DNA from: Podochytrium sp. JEL0797
Taxonomy: Eukaryota; Chytridiomycota; Chytridiomycetes; Chytridiales; Chytriomycetaceae
Assembly (NCBI GenBank): GCA_027596195.1
Contig: JADGJG010000025.1
Location: forward strand, 1 to 64,000
DNA length: 64,000 nt
Direction: 5' to 3'
In this document: in pieces, positions 51,084 to 61,557 of the stretch
Numbering within the stretch: the first letter of the stretch is position 1
How the letters are laid out: every line of letters starts with the position of its first letter
Translations under genes and position numbers: made by a program
The notes under the pieces: model-generated
What the model was told of the DNA's origin: nothing
The model's database searches: none
What the model saw: only the letters and a program-made list of their open reading frames with translations

Positions 51084-52196
51084 ATGTTCAAGAAGTTCCA
51101 AACGACACCAACCACAGTGCCGCCCAGCGTTCCCTTTGGCATGATTGCCACACCCATCATTGGCAAGTGCTGAATCGAGTGATCACAAGCAATCAAAATC
51201 CTGATACTTTCTTCCCTCCCTCAGAGATTACCGCTTCAGACGTTCCTGATCTCGACTACTTCCATGTGCTCCAAGTGGCTGAGGCCGTTCAGGCAGATGC
51301 AACGGGCCAAGGTGCCAAGGAGGCAATGGAAGCAATCAAATACAGACTCGCTGCCGACGAACCAGGTGACTTCCCATCCAGGACAGAATCCTTGTAGTGT
51401 GCAGTTCTAACCTTGTGTATGATAGTCTCCGTCTATTACACTCTTGCCTTGCTCGATGCGCTGTACAAAAACTGTGGCCGTGCATTCCAAGCGCAAGTTA
51501 TTGCGAGTCGCGGGTTTCTCCAATATGAATTCATTCACCGTCAATCGCTTGTCATTGAAAACCGGGGACAGATTATGGAATTGATTGCTGAATGGGGGAC
51601 GGCGGATGCTGCACGTGAGAGTTTCGCTTGAGCATGGCGACATCGAGTTTTTGGCTGAACAAACACAAACCACAGCCAAGGAGATCAAAGCGTGGTTTGA
51701 GGAAATGTGGAAGTCTGGATACAGGTTCCCCAGGTCCTCCTTATCCAAGGTATTGTTTCACGGACAGGGAGGATAACGCCGTTCTGACTCCATTCAAAAA
51801 CAGCTCACTCCCGCAGACATGAAGCGTATTCGTGCAACCTCTAACGGCCAGGGCCTCAGTCCAAGAATAAATCTGACCAAAAATTATCTCACGTACCCGC
51901 AAGACCTCGCCATTCCGAATGCCGCCACTCCAGGCTCGCCCCAAACGCGCGTGCAGCTCAAAACTCCAAAGTCACAAGTACCAGTCGCGTCACTGACAAA
52001 GTCATCGCAAGAAACAGGCACAGGAAACGCGTCAGCCGCTTCTGCTCTCCCCTTCACTTTCTCGACCAAAAACCATTTCGATCCGCGCAAAATGGTGCCT
52101 GATCTTGGTGGAGGATTCAAGTGGAAAAGTAAGCGCAGAGTGGCTGAAGAAGGTTTCGCATTGTTGTCCGATGACGAAGGAGGGGATGAGGAGTGA
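51084..52196 (+). CDS. VHS-domain protein 1
   Basis: Exons 51084-51162, 51225-51365, 51426-51614, 51676-51749, 51804-52196; 291 residues. The VHS domain (about 35-150) has YFHVLQVAEAVQADATGQGA, AMEAIKYRLAADEP, YYTLALLDALYKNCGRAFQA and QIMELIAEWGTA, typical of ESCRT-0/GGA/LSB5-type adaptors for ubiquitinated cargo or endocytosis. After it comes IKAWFEEMWKSGYRFP...LTPADMKRIRA, shared with the VHS gene at 61,558, then an unstructured tail ending GGFKWKSKRRVAEE and an acidic end. Intron 1 uses a GC donor (G|GCAAGT). A copy of this gene's 3' end lies inside the 7TM array. Confidence 0.75.
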
Positions 52197-52259
52197 ATTT
52201 GAAATATTATAGAAAATCATCTATTCACTGCTTTAATATCGCATTTGATACAGCCCCAT

Positions 52260-53165
52260 TCATGCATTCATCGCTGGATTCGTTGCTGGATCCATCTCCC
52301 GCACTTTATCCCCCTCCTTGAACGTCTGATGAAGCATTTTGTGCCGCAGTTGAACCCACCAAAACTCTGCGTTGACCACCTGCGCAAACACATATCCCTG
52401 AGTCGCCTGGATGATATACACCCAATTGGAATCCACATCCCCCAACGTTGCCCACATCAACACGGACTGAATTGCCAACACAAAAGTCGTGCGGATCAGA
52501 TTTTCCCAAGCCAACACGGCAAACAAGCTGCCAAGGTCCGAATATTTGAAGTAAAACAGACTGATGAGGAGTGTTGGAATCGTGCATCCAATGTCGATGA
52601 AGATGGTCGAAGCGAGATATCCAACTTGCGGTACGTTCAGGGACGTGAGGTGGCAGAATCCACCGGTGGTAAAATAGGTTGCTACTGTTGCAAGGTCATA
52701 TACGGCCCATGCGGTTCGATTGAGGAATGCGACAATCGCGAAGGCAAGGAAATATTTGTTTTGGGAGGTGACAATCCATGTCCGATATAGAATAAAGACG
52801 GCTGCGGCATCAAAATCAGCATTTCATTCCATTTAATAAGTAAGGAACTCACAGAATGTAATGATGGCGAGATGCAGGAAAAGCTCGTTCATCAAACCGA
52901 GTGCTCGGCAAGCCGTATAGCTGAGATCCGCCCTATATGTCCCATAAAAGACCAGAAGCGACACCGTGTTGAAGATATCGAAGAGTCCGACCACGATGGG
53001 AACAAAGCGTCCGTCTTTCTTGGCGATGCAGAGCGTCACAGCTTCCACCAAACCCTTGAACATTGCCTCGACTGCCATGCCGGTAATGAGGAGTTTGACA
53101 ACTATGCCTTGAAGCTCCCATAGTGTTAGAGTGATTGAGTTTCCGTCGGTCAAGTTTGCGCCCAT
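52260..53165 (-). CDS. Seven-transmembrane family, subtype I (member 1)
   Basis: I do not recognise this family. Exons 52853-53165 and 52260-52801, one 51-nt intron in TM3; 284 residues. Seven hydrophobic segments can be placed at about 18-41, 49-70, 88-112, 118-140, 158-180, 188-214 and 222-244, with a short basic cytosolic-type tail. Family landmarks: GMAVEAMFKGLVEA after TM1, DGRFVPIVVGLF at TM2, YRTWIVTS after TM3, NRTAWAVYDLAT in TM4, WENLIRTTFVLAIQS in TM6, and NAEFWWVQLRH just after TM7. Charge pattern suggests an extracellular N terminus and seven spans, receptor-like, but no known GPCR motif (DRY, NPxxY) is present. Confidence 0.75.
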
Positions 53166-53300
53166 CGGTGTTTCGGGGACACTTTTATCACGATGAGTCG
53201 CTTGAGGAAATTTCACTACCGCTCACCTCAAAATAGAACCTTGCGAACGGCGACATTCGCTCACAATTCGCAATCATGACATTATTTCTCTATGGATTGT

Positions 53301-54206
53301 TTATTTAACATATGCTGGTTCCTCCAAGCAGGGTTCCTCCAAGATGTTGTCCGCCAGAGCGTGCCGACGTAACCGAACCCACCAAAATTCCGCATTCACG
53401 AGTTGCGCAAACACAAAATATTGAATAGATTGGATGATATTCATCCACTCAAGCTCCAAATTAGACACAGTGGCCCATAGCAGAACAGATTGAGCCACAA
53501 GAACCAGAGACGTCCGAATCAGATTTTCAAACACCAGCAGCGTGAAAAGGTTTTTCAGGTCAGAGTTTTTGAAGTGCGTCAGGGCAATGTAAAAGGTCGT
53601 GATTGTGCATCCGGCATCGATAATCATTGTTGACGCGAGGTAGCCAAGTTGCGGCAAGTCACTCGACCAAAAGACGCAGAATCCATTTATGGATTGAGAC
53701 GCCGACATTGTTGACATGTCAAAGACGGCCCATGCTGAACGGTTCAATATCGCGAGGACACCAAATGCCAGGAAGTGCTTGCTCTTGCAGGTGATGATCC
53801 AAGTTCGAATGAGAATGAACACGCCTGTTTCGGGCCAAAATCAATATACGCGAACAGGTGCGCATGAATACATACCGAAAGTGATGATTGCGAGATGATA
53901 AAACAGTTCGTCCAGGTAGCCGATCGCCAAACAAGCTGCCTGTGACGGATGTGGCGCATACGCTCCAAAAAAGATCGCTGTGGCGCCAATCGTGAAAACA
54001 TTGAAGAGTCCAACAATAACGGGAGAAAAGGTTGAATCCTTGCTGGCCATGATCTGCAGAATTGACTCGACAAGTCCCTTGATCATCGTATCAAGACTCA
54101 TGCCGTTAAACAAGAAAGATATGACTTGACTATCGAGCACCCATACAGAGAATGTCGGATTGTCCGAGACCGTTCCGTTGAATGTGCTAATCGATTGGGC
54201 GCTCAT
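53301..54206 (-). CDS. Seven-transmembrane family, subtype II (only intact member)
   Basis: Exons 53876-54206 and 53301-53824; 284 residues. Diverged from subtypes I and III: MSLDTMIKGLVESI after TM1, STFSPVIVGLFNVF at TM2, IRTWIITCKSKHFLAF, NRSAWAVFDMST in TM4, FENLIRTSLVLVAQS in TM6 and NAEFWWVRLRRHALADN at the end. The tail is longer and acidic (EEPCLEEPAYVK). Two decayed relatives of this subtype sit further right (56,540 and 58,045), so this is the sole survivor of three. Confidence 0.75.
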
Positions 54207-54378
54207 GGACTCCTTTGTCGTTAATTTGCTAATGAATTTGCTAATGATTTCAAATACTTTTCTCGTCAACCATAAGCCCCCATGTTTAGTAATCGTTTCA
54301 AGCTTTCTCAAGCCATTTCAAGCTCTGCGCACAAAATTTACGCTCGCAAGAATGTCCCTTTTACTTTATCAACTCGCT

Positions 54379-55278
54379 TCAGTGTCGCATATCCTCTCCC
54401 GCGTCCTTGAAATCCACAGGCAACACCCTCTGACGCAACCGCACCCACCAAAACTCTGAATTCACAACCTGCGCAAACACATACACCTGAACCGCACCCA
54501 CAAGATTCACCCAATTCACATCCACATCCGCTATCGTGGTCCACATCAAAATCGACTGCATCACGAGCACACACGTGGTGCGAATCAGGTTTTCCACAAC
54601 GAGCACGGCAAACAGGTTCTTGAGGTCTGAAGATTTAAAGTATTGAACGCTGATGGCGGCGGTTGTGATTGTGCAGACCACGTCGATAAAAGTGATGGAG
54701 ATGAGGTATCCGAATTGCGGCGTTTTTTGAGACCAGAGGACGCAGCTCCCCAAGGAGGGGGCTGATGAGAGGGTGGCGAGGTCGTAAATTCCCCATGCGC
54801 CGCGGTTCAGAATGGAGAGAACGCTAAACGCGAGGAAATACGAGTTCTTGGATGTGACGATCCAAGTTCGAAAGAGAATGAGGATGCCTGTGGCAACGGT
54901 CGGAATCGGCATGCTTCACCCACCAGATCGGAACAAATAGGGTATCGAAAACTTACCGAAAACAATCATGGCAGCGTGAAACAGGAAGATATCAGCAAGA
55001 GCTGACACTCGACATTGCTCGAACGAAGGATGCAGCGTGAAATCAATATAATATACGAGGATGGATCCCATTTTGAACAGATTGAACATGCCAACCACTA
55101 CGGGAACGAAGCGCCCGTCTTTCCGCTTCAAACACAGCGAAACGGCTTCCACAAGCCCTTTGAACATGGTATCTATGGCCATCCCCGATATCAAGAGCTC
55201 CACAACTTGGCTTTCTCTGTCCCACACCGTGAGGTCTGTGATGGTCGCATTGGTTGTGCTGAAGCTGCTGGCTGACAT
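54379..55278 (-). CDS. Seven-transmembrane family, subtype III (member 1)
   Basis: Exons 54957-55278 and 54379-54887; 276 residues. Subtype III starts with MSASSF and a Thr/Asn-rich N terminus, with GMAIDTMFKGLVEAVSLCLK, RKDGRFVPVVVGMFNLFKMG and YYIDFTLHPSFEQCRVSALA before TM3. After the 69-nt intron: FRTWIVTSKNSYFLAF, NRGAWGIYDLATLSSAPS, VENLIRTTCVLVMQSILM and NSEFWWVRLRQRVLPVDF. Upstream of its start a perfect-arm hairpin CACCCCGTGCGGGGTG lies near 55,324-55,339. Confidence 0.75.
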
Positions 55279-55539
55279 TGCGATCGAGAAGATTGGAAAT
55301 TGCGCCGAAAAGTGTTCATTATGACACCCCGTGCGGGGTGCCGTTGCAATTGTGTGACTGCGAGCCGAAAAATCACCCCGAAACAAGGCTGTATTATTGT
55401 TATGCCCGACTATACCGCGCTCTCTGTCTGCGCATGGTTTTCTCTGGGTAGAAGGCATCTACCCTAATAGATCGTTCCCCACATGGATGCAGCCCATTTT
55501 CTAGTGTTTTATTCGGTATTTGGTACATCGTCCCACCAC

Positions 55540-56421
55540 TCATGAATTCATCGCTGGATCCTTGTCACCCTCCTTGAACTTCTCATCAAGCACTTTGTGC
55601 CGCAGTCGAACCCACCAAAACTCCGCATTGACCACCTGCGCAAACACATATCCCTGAGATGCTTGAATGATATACGCCCAATTGGAATCCACGTTCCCCA
55701 ACGTTGCCCACACCAACACGGACTGAATCGCCAACACAAAAGTCGTGCGGATCAGATTTTCCCAAGCCATCACGGCAAACAGACTGCCAAGCTCTGAATG
55801 TTTGAAGTAAAACAGACTGATGAGGAGTGTTGGAATCGTGCATCCAATGTCGATGAATATTGTCGAAGCGAGATATCCAACTTGCGGGGTGATCAGGGAC
55901 TTGAGTTGGCAGAATCCACCGGTGGAAATGTAGCTTGCTACTGTTGAGAGGTCATATATGGCCCATGCGGTTCGATTGAGGAATGCGACAATCGCGAAGG
56001 CAAGGAAATATTTGTTTTGGGAGGTGACAAGCCATGTCCGATACAGGATAAAGACGGCTGTGGCATCAAGATCAGCATTTCATTCCATTTAATAAGTAAG
56101 GAACTCACAGAATGTAATGATGGCGAGATGCAGGAAAAGCTCGTTCATCAAACCGAGTGCTCGGCAAGCCGTATAGCTGAGATCCGCCCGATACGTCCCA
56201 TAAAAGATCAGGAGCGACACCGTGTTGAAGATATTGAAGAGTCCGACCACGATGGGAACAAAGCGGCCATCTTTCTTGGCAATGCAGAGCGTCACAGCTT
56301 CCACCAAACCCTTGAACATTGCCTCGACTGCCATGCCGGTAATGAGGAGTTTGACAACTATGCCTTGAAGCTCCCATAGTGTTAGAGTAATTGAGTTGGA
56401 GTCGGTCAAGTCGGCGCCCAT
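55540..56421 (-). CDS. Seven-transmembrane family, subtype I (member 2)
   Basis: Exons 56109-56421 and 55540-56057; 276 residues. Nearly identical to member 1 at 52,260 in exon 1 (MGADLTDSNSITLTLWELQG) and most of exon 2, but the tail after NAEFWWVRLRHKVLDEKF is shortened to KEGDKDPAMNS. The intron and its flanks are also nearly identical, pointing to recent duplication. Confidence 0.75.
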
Positions 56422-56539
56422 CGCTGTTTCACGGCCGCTTTCCTCACCATGACTCGTTTGAGAAAATTTCACCACCACTCACGTCAAAATAGAACCTTGG
56501 GAACGGCGACATTCGCTCACACTTCGCAATCATGACATT

Positions 56540-56770
56540 ATTTCTCTGCCGATTGTTTAATTAATATATGCTGGTTCATCCAAATTGGGTTGCTCCAAGT
56601 TGTCAACCAGAGCATGCCGCCGCAACCAAACTCACCGAAATCTGTGAGCTCTGGCCCCACTTTTTCCCCCACTTTTTTCCTGTTAGCTAATGATTCTTTT
56701 GCTCATACATTAGTAATTGCGTGAAGCCCTCTCCAAGAGATTTCAAGCTTTCTGCAAACAAATCCCTTAA
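56540..56770 (-). pseudogene. Relic of a subtype II 7TM gene
   Basis: The stretch 56,545-56,645 matches the 3' end of the intact subtype II gene (TATGCTGGTTCATCCAA, GTTGTC, GCATGCCGCCGCAACC) and 56,730-56,765 matches the region just upstream of its start (ATTTCAAGCTTTCTGC). Nearly the whole coding part between them is deleted. Confidence 0.65.
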
Positions 56771-56840
56771 TTAATTGACTTCATTTTGTCGCATACCATA
56801 TGAAATGTCCTTGATTTCACAGGCAAGTTGCCTATGGAGA
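56771..56840 (-). pseudogene. 3' remnant of a subtype III 7TM gene
   Basis: Similar to 59,700-59,770: CAATTGACTTCATTTTGTCGCA at the stop end, followed by a decayed TCCTTGA...CACAGGCAA block. No coding capacity left. Confidence 0.5.
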
Positions 56841-56854
56841 AATTGGTTATAGGA

Positions 56855-56985
56855 AACGCGTCGGCCGCTCCTGCTCTCCCCTTCACTTTCTCGACCAAAA
56901 ACCATTCCGATCCATGACCTTGGTGGAGAATTCAAGTGGCAAACAAGAACATGGTGGCTGACAAGGCCTTCCGGGTGTTGGCATG
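56855..56985 (+). pseudogene. Copy of the 3' end of VHS gene 1
   Basis: Matches 52,022-52,160: GGAAACGCGTC, GCTCTCCCCTTCACTTTCTC, GACCAAAAACCAT, CTTGGTGGA and TTCAAGTGG in the same order, with small deletions that break the frame. It lies directly in front of a subtype I gene, exactly as the intact VHS gene does at 52,196. Confidence 0.75.
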
Positions 56986-57030
56986 ATGGAGGAGAATCGA
57001 CCCAAAACACTCTGACAACTTTATTCCATA

Positions 57031-57924
57031 TCATGTATTCATCGCTGGATCCATCTCCCGCACCCTGTCACCCTCCTTGAACGCCTCATCAAGCACTTTG
57101 CGCCGCAGTCGAACCCACCAAAACTCCGCATTGACCACCTGCGCAAACACATATCCCTGAGATGCTTGAATGATATACGCCCAATTGGAATCCACGTTCC
57201 CCAACGTTGCCCACACCAACACGGACTGAATCGCCAACACAAAAGTCGTGCGGATCAGATTTTCCCAAGCCATCACGGCAAACAGGCTGCCAAGGTCTGA
57301 ATATTTGAAGTAAAACACACTGATGAAGAGTGTTGGAATCGTGCATCCAATGTCGATGAATATTGTCGAAGCGAGATATCCAACTTGCGGGATGCTCAGG
57401 GACTTGAGGTGGCAGAATCCACCGGCAGAAAAGTAGGATTTTACCGTTGCCAGGTCATATATGGCCCATGCGGTTCGATTGAGGAATGCGACAATCGCGA
57501 AGGCAAGGAAATATTTGTTTTGGGAGGTGACAATCCATGTCCGATACAGGATAAAGACAGCTGCGGCATCAAGATCAGTAATTTATTCCATTTAATAAGC
57601 AAGGAACTCACAGAATGTAATAATGGCGAGATGCTGGGAAAGCTCGTTCGTAAAACCAATTGCTCGGCAAGCCGTATCGCCGAGATCCGCCCTATACGTC
57701 CCATAAAAGATCAGCAGCGACACTGTGTTGAATATATTGAAGAGTCCAACGACGATGGGAACAAAGCGTCCGTCTTTCTTGGCGATGCAGAGCGTCACAG
57801 CTTCAACCAAACCCTTGAACATCGCCTCGACTGCCATGCCGGAAATGAGGAGTGTTACGACTATGCCTTGAAGCTCCCATAGTGTAAGAGTAATTGAGTT
57901 GGAGTCGGTCAAGTCGGCGCCCAT
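57031..57924 (-). CDS. Seven-transmembrane family, subtype I (member 3)
   Basis: Exons 57612-57924 and 57031-57560; 280 residues. Differs from the other subtype I copies mainly in the TM2-TM3 loop (RADLGDTACRAIGFTNELSQ) and in the TM4-TM5 loop (KSYFSAGGFCHLKSLSIPQ). The tail VLDEAFKEGDRVREMDPAMN retains the longer form. Splice sites are the same as in members 1 and 2. Confidence 0.75.
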
Positions 57925-58044
57925 CGCTGTTTCGGCCTTCCAAAATGCTTCCAAAATTTCCTCGCCGAAGAAAATTTTCCACCACCCCCACATATTGAAC
58001 CTTGTTATGGCGACATTCCACCGATCATAATTCGTATTCATGAC

Positions 58045-58265
58045 TCTATGGATTGTTTACTTAACAAATTCAAAACCATTTGCTCCTCCAAGTTGTCCAC
58101 CACAACGGGCCGCCGCAACAACCTGAACCGAACGGACCAGAATCCCGCATTCTCAAGATCCGCGAAAACAAACGATATTTGTCTTGATCATTGTATCGAG
58201 ACTCAGGAGAGAAGAGAATTTCGCATTGTCGAGATTCGCAGCCATTTCAAGCTCTCCGCAAGAGG
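58045..58265 (-). pseudogene. Second relic of a subtype II 7TM gene
   Basis: 58,045-58,165 matches the subtype II 3' end (CTCCAAGTTGTCCACCA, CGCCGCAACAACC, ATCCCGCATTCTCAAGAT); 58,185-58,210 matches exon 1 (CTTGATCATTGTATCGAGAC); 58,235-58,265 matches its upstream flank. Internal parts are deleted. Confidence 0.6.
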
Positions 58266-58324
58266 AAAACTACAAACGGCAGATATTCTCCCATTCCAAC
58301 GGACTTAGAAGGAGACTAAAGAGC

Positions 58325-58395
58325 TGTTCGTGATTCACGAGATCACCAAACTCAGCGGGAAGACTGCCAGAGAGAGTATTGCATTTCAGGTTATA
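58325..58395 (-). pseudogene. Fragment of a leucine-rich repeat
   Basis: Minus-strand translation NLKCNTLSGSLPAEFGDLVN is one plant-type LRR, like those in the broken F-box/LRR genes at 21,183 and 45,194. Nothing of the rest of the gene is left. Confidence 0.5.
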
Positions 58396-58418
58396 TAATA
58401 GATGCAATTTTTATATAC

Positions 58419-59312
58419 TTAATTAACGGTAGTCCCCACATCCTTAAAATCCAAAGGCAGCACCCTCTGACGCAACCGCACCCACCAAAACTCTGAATTC
58501 ACAACCTGCGCAAACACATAAACCTGAACCGCACCCATAAGATTCACCCAACTCACATCGACGTCCGCCACCGTGGCCCACATCAAAATCGATTGCATCA
58601 CGAGCACACACGTCGTGCGAATCAGGTTTTCTACTACCAGCACGGCAAACAGGTTCTTGAGATCTGACGTTTTAAAGTATTGAACGCTGATGGTAGCCGT
58701 CGTGATTGTGCAGACCACGTCGATAAAAGTGATGGAAATGAGGTATCCGAATTGCGGTACTTTTTGAGACCAGAAGACGCAATGTCCCAAGGAGGGGGCG
58801 GATGAGAGGCTGGCGAGGTCATAGATTCCCCATGCGCCGTGGTTTAGAATGGCGAGAACGCCAAACGCGAGGAAATACGGGTTCTTGGACGTGACGATCC
58901 AAGTTCGAAAGAGAATGAGGATACCTATTTAACGGTCGGAATCAGCATGTTTCACACCCGAGAGGAATAAAAAGGGTATCGAAAACTTACCGAATAATAT
59001 CATGGAGGCATGAAACAGGAGGATAACAGCAAAGCCTGAGACTCGACACTGCTCAATGGAAGGATGCAGCGTGAGGTCGATGTAATAAAAAAGCATGGAT
59101 CCCATTTTGAACAGATTGAACAGGCCGACTACGAAGGGAACGAAGAGTCCGTCTTTCCGCCTCACACACTGTGAAACGGCTGCCACGAGGCCGCTCAGCA
59201 TGATATCTATTGCCATCCCCGATAACAAGAGCTCGAGGACTTGGCTCTCGACAGCCCATACGGTAAGGTCCGTGAGCGTCGAATTGGTTGTGGTGAAGGT
59301 GTTGGCTGACAT
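58419..59312 (-). CDS. Seven-transmembrane family, subtype III (member 2)
   Basis: Exons 58991-59312 and 58419-58924; 275 residues. The most diverged subtype III copy at the N terminus: MSANTFTTTNST, GMAIDIMLSGLVAAVSQCVR and FVPFVVGLFNLFKMGSM. Exon 2 keeps the canonical blocks and ends VLPLDFKDVGTTVN. The Phe-Lys in GMA..MFKG is replaced by Leu-Ser, the only copy with that change. Confidence 0.75.
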
Positions 59313-59699
59313 TGGGGAATCGATTCAATGCGCCAGATATAAAACGAAACATTTTCATTAAAGAAATTCTCTGGCACTTATCCCAGAATGCAAAATTTAC
59401 ACACTCTCCCTTCGGTTTGGTGCCACGGCCAAGACCCACTCTGGCGAAGGCACAATATGGTGCAACTGCACTTGACTTAATCACTCCCATACGCGACAGT
59501 GATCGCACAAAATCATTAAATCCAAACTGTCTGCCTAAGGCGTTTCTACGGCGACATATCAAGTTGAGAGTGTCATGCCATCATGGGCTGATATTCATCC
59601 AAGCAACCACATTCGCGCACCTGCTACCATGCATCAAAAGGAAAGAGATACCATTTATTTTCAAACGTATTACCTTGTTCTATTTCAACCGCATAATTA
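59313..59699. other. Intergenic spacer in the 7TM array
   Basis: 387 bp without a recognisable gene or relic. Confidence 0.4.
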
Positions 59700-60608
59700 T
59701 CAATTGACTTCATTTTGTCGCATCTCCTCCCCCACATCCTTGAACTCCACTGGCAACACCCTCCGCCGCACCCTTACCCACCAAAACTCTGAATTCACAA
59801 CCTGCGCAAACACATACACCTGCACCGCACCCACAAGATTCACCCAGTTCACATCCACATCCGCCAACGTCGTGTACATCAAAATCGATTGCATCACGAG
59901 CACACACGTGGTGCGGATCAGGTTCTCCACCACGAGCACCGCAAACAGGTTCTTGAGGTCTGAAGATTTAAAGTATTGAACGCTGATGGCGGCGGTTGTG
60001 ATTGTGCAGACCACGTCGATGAACGTGATGGAAATGAGGTATCCGAATTGCGGCGTTTTTTGAGACCAGAGGACGCAGTTTCCCAAGGAAGGGGCAGACG
60101 AGAGCGTCGCGAGGTCGTAAATTCCCCATGCTCCGCGGTTTAGAATGGCGAGAACGCCAAACGCGAGGAAATACGAGTTGTTGGATGTGACGATCCATGT
60201 TCGAAAGAGAATGAGGATGCCTGTGGGCAATGCAGTCGGAAATGAGCATGACCACAGAGGAACAAAAAGGGGTATCGAAAACTAACCGAACATGAGCATG
60301 GAAGCATGAAACAGGATGATACCAGCAAGAGCCGACACTCGACATTGGTCAACCGAAGGATGCAGCGTGAAATCCATATAGAACACAAGAATGGATCCCA
60401 TTTTGAATATGTTGTATAGCCCAACCACGATGGGAACGAAGCGCCCGTCTTTCCGCTTCACGCACTGCGAAACTGCCTTTACAAGCCCTTTGAACATGGT
60501 ATCGATTGCCATCCCCGAAATCAGGAGCTCGAGGACTTGGCTCTCGACATCCCACAACGTGGGATCGGTGATGGCGGAATTGGTTGTGGTGAAGCTGCTG
60601 GCGGACAT
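59700..60608 (-). CDS. Seven-transmembrane family, subtype III (member 3)
   Basis: Exons 60287-60608 and 59700-60220; 280 residues. Close to the 54,379 copy in exon 2 (FRTWIVTSNNSYFLAFG, NRGAWGIYDLATLSSAPS), with exon 1 starting MSASSFTTTNSAITDPT. The tail VLPVEFKDVGEEMRQNEVN is longer. The donor is GTTAGT instead of GTAAGT. It is the last gene of the array; no further copies are seen to the right. Confidence 0.75.
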
Positions 60609-61557
60609 GGGTTGATCGGATTCTTTGACTAAAAAGTGGAAATGGCGTCAAGTGGGGTTCATTCTGGCGCCTCCGCGCCGAAAAAAACGCTATTTTACAT
60701 TACGCAAAAATTTCGTGTGTGGCTTGTAATTGTGAAGGGGCGGGCCCACAGATCACTGATGCAGCCCCCCTTATTTCACCTCCCCACCCGGAATAATTTG
60801 TGTTCTCAGTCCAGTACCTAAATCATGTGGAACCCAAACACATTTCCAAATGCTTAAATTCGCGAGAAGGATCGCTTGTTTTTCTCTGCCCCCCGCATTA
60901 GGCAAATATTTACAACGCGATAAGAAAAACAAGGTTGATCAATGATCTTTATTTCACGCCATCCCAGAATTCAGACTAACAAAAAACAAAGTCGCTTTGT
61001 CTGGCTTGTCCGACGATCCTCAAAAATCACGTGAATAACAATAATGCAAGCAAGAGAATGTCAACCGACGTATCTTTCAAAATCAAAACCAAAACTCAAA
61101 GAGAACAAGCCAACCAAACAACACAACCTGTTGCAAATATGATATTGTGCGCCACTGTAGTCAATCGAAAAGGCTGCGTGTTCTGGACGATTCCGATCCC
61201 TGGAAACTCTTTTGGATGACGAAAGCAAAAATCTGTTGAAGACTGGGTAAGATGCAGTGGACAGCATCACGAATGTGTCGTTGCCCGTTGGGGTGGGTCC
61301 TCACCCGCTTGGCCCCAATTTCTTTCGATATTGACAATTTTTACTTTTTCCGGAAAGAGGATTGAGGGGGAGCTCCACAATTGTTGCTAAAAATCAAAAC
61401 AAACACGGTATGGAGGTGTTAAAAGTATAACCTCTCATTTTTTCGAGGGGTGTTATGTGAGTGCTCTCATGGGGTTAACTCAGAATTCCTCCTTCAAAAT
61501 TACACCTACGTTAATTTGTATTTATTTCTCCTTCATCTTTCCCCCTATTCTTTCCCC
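60609..61557. other. Intergenic, nothing recognised
   Basis: About 950 bp, AT-rich toward the right. No gene, relic or RNA recognised on either strand. Confidence 0.5.
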
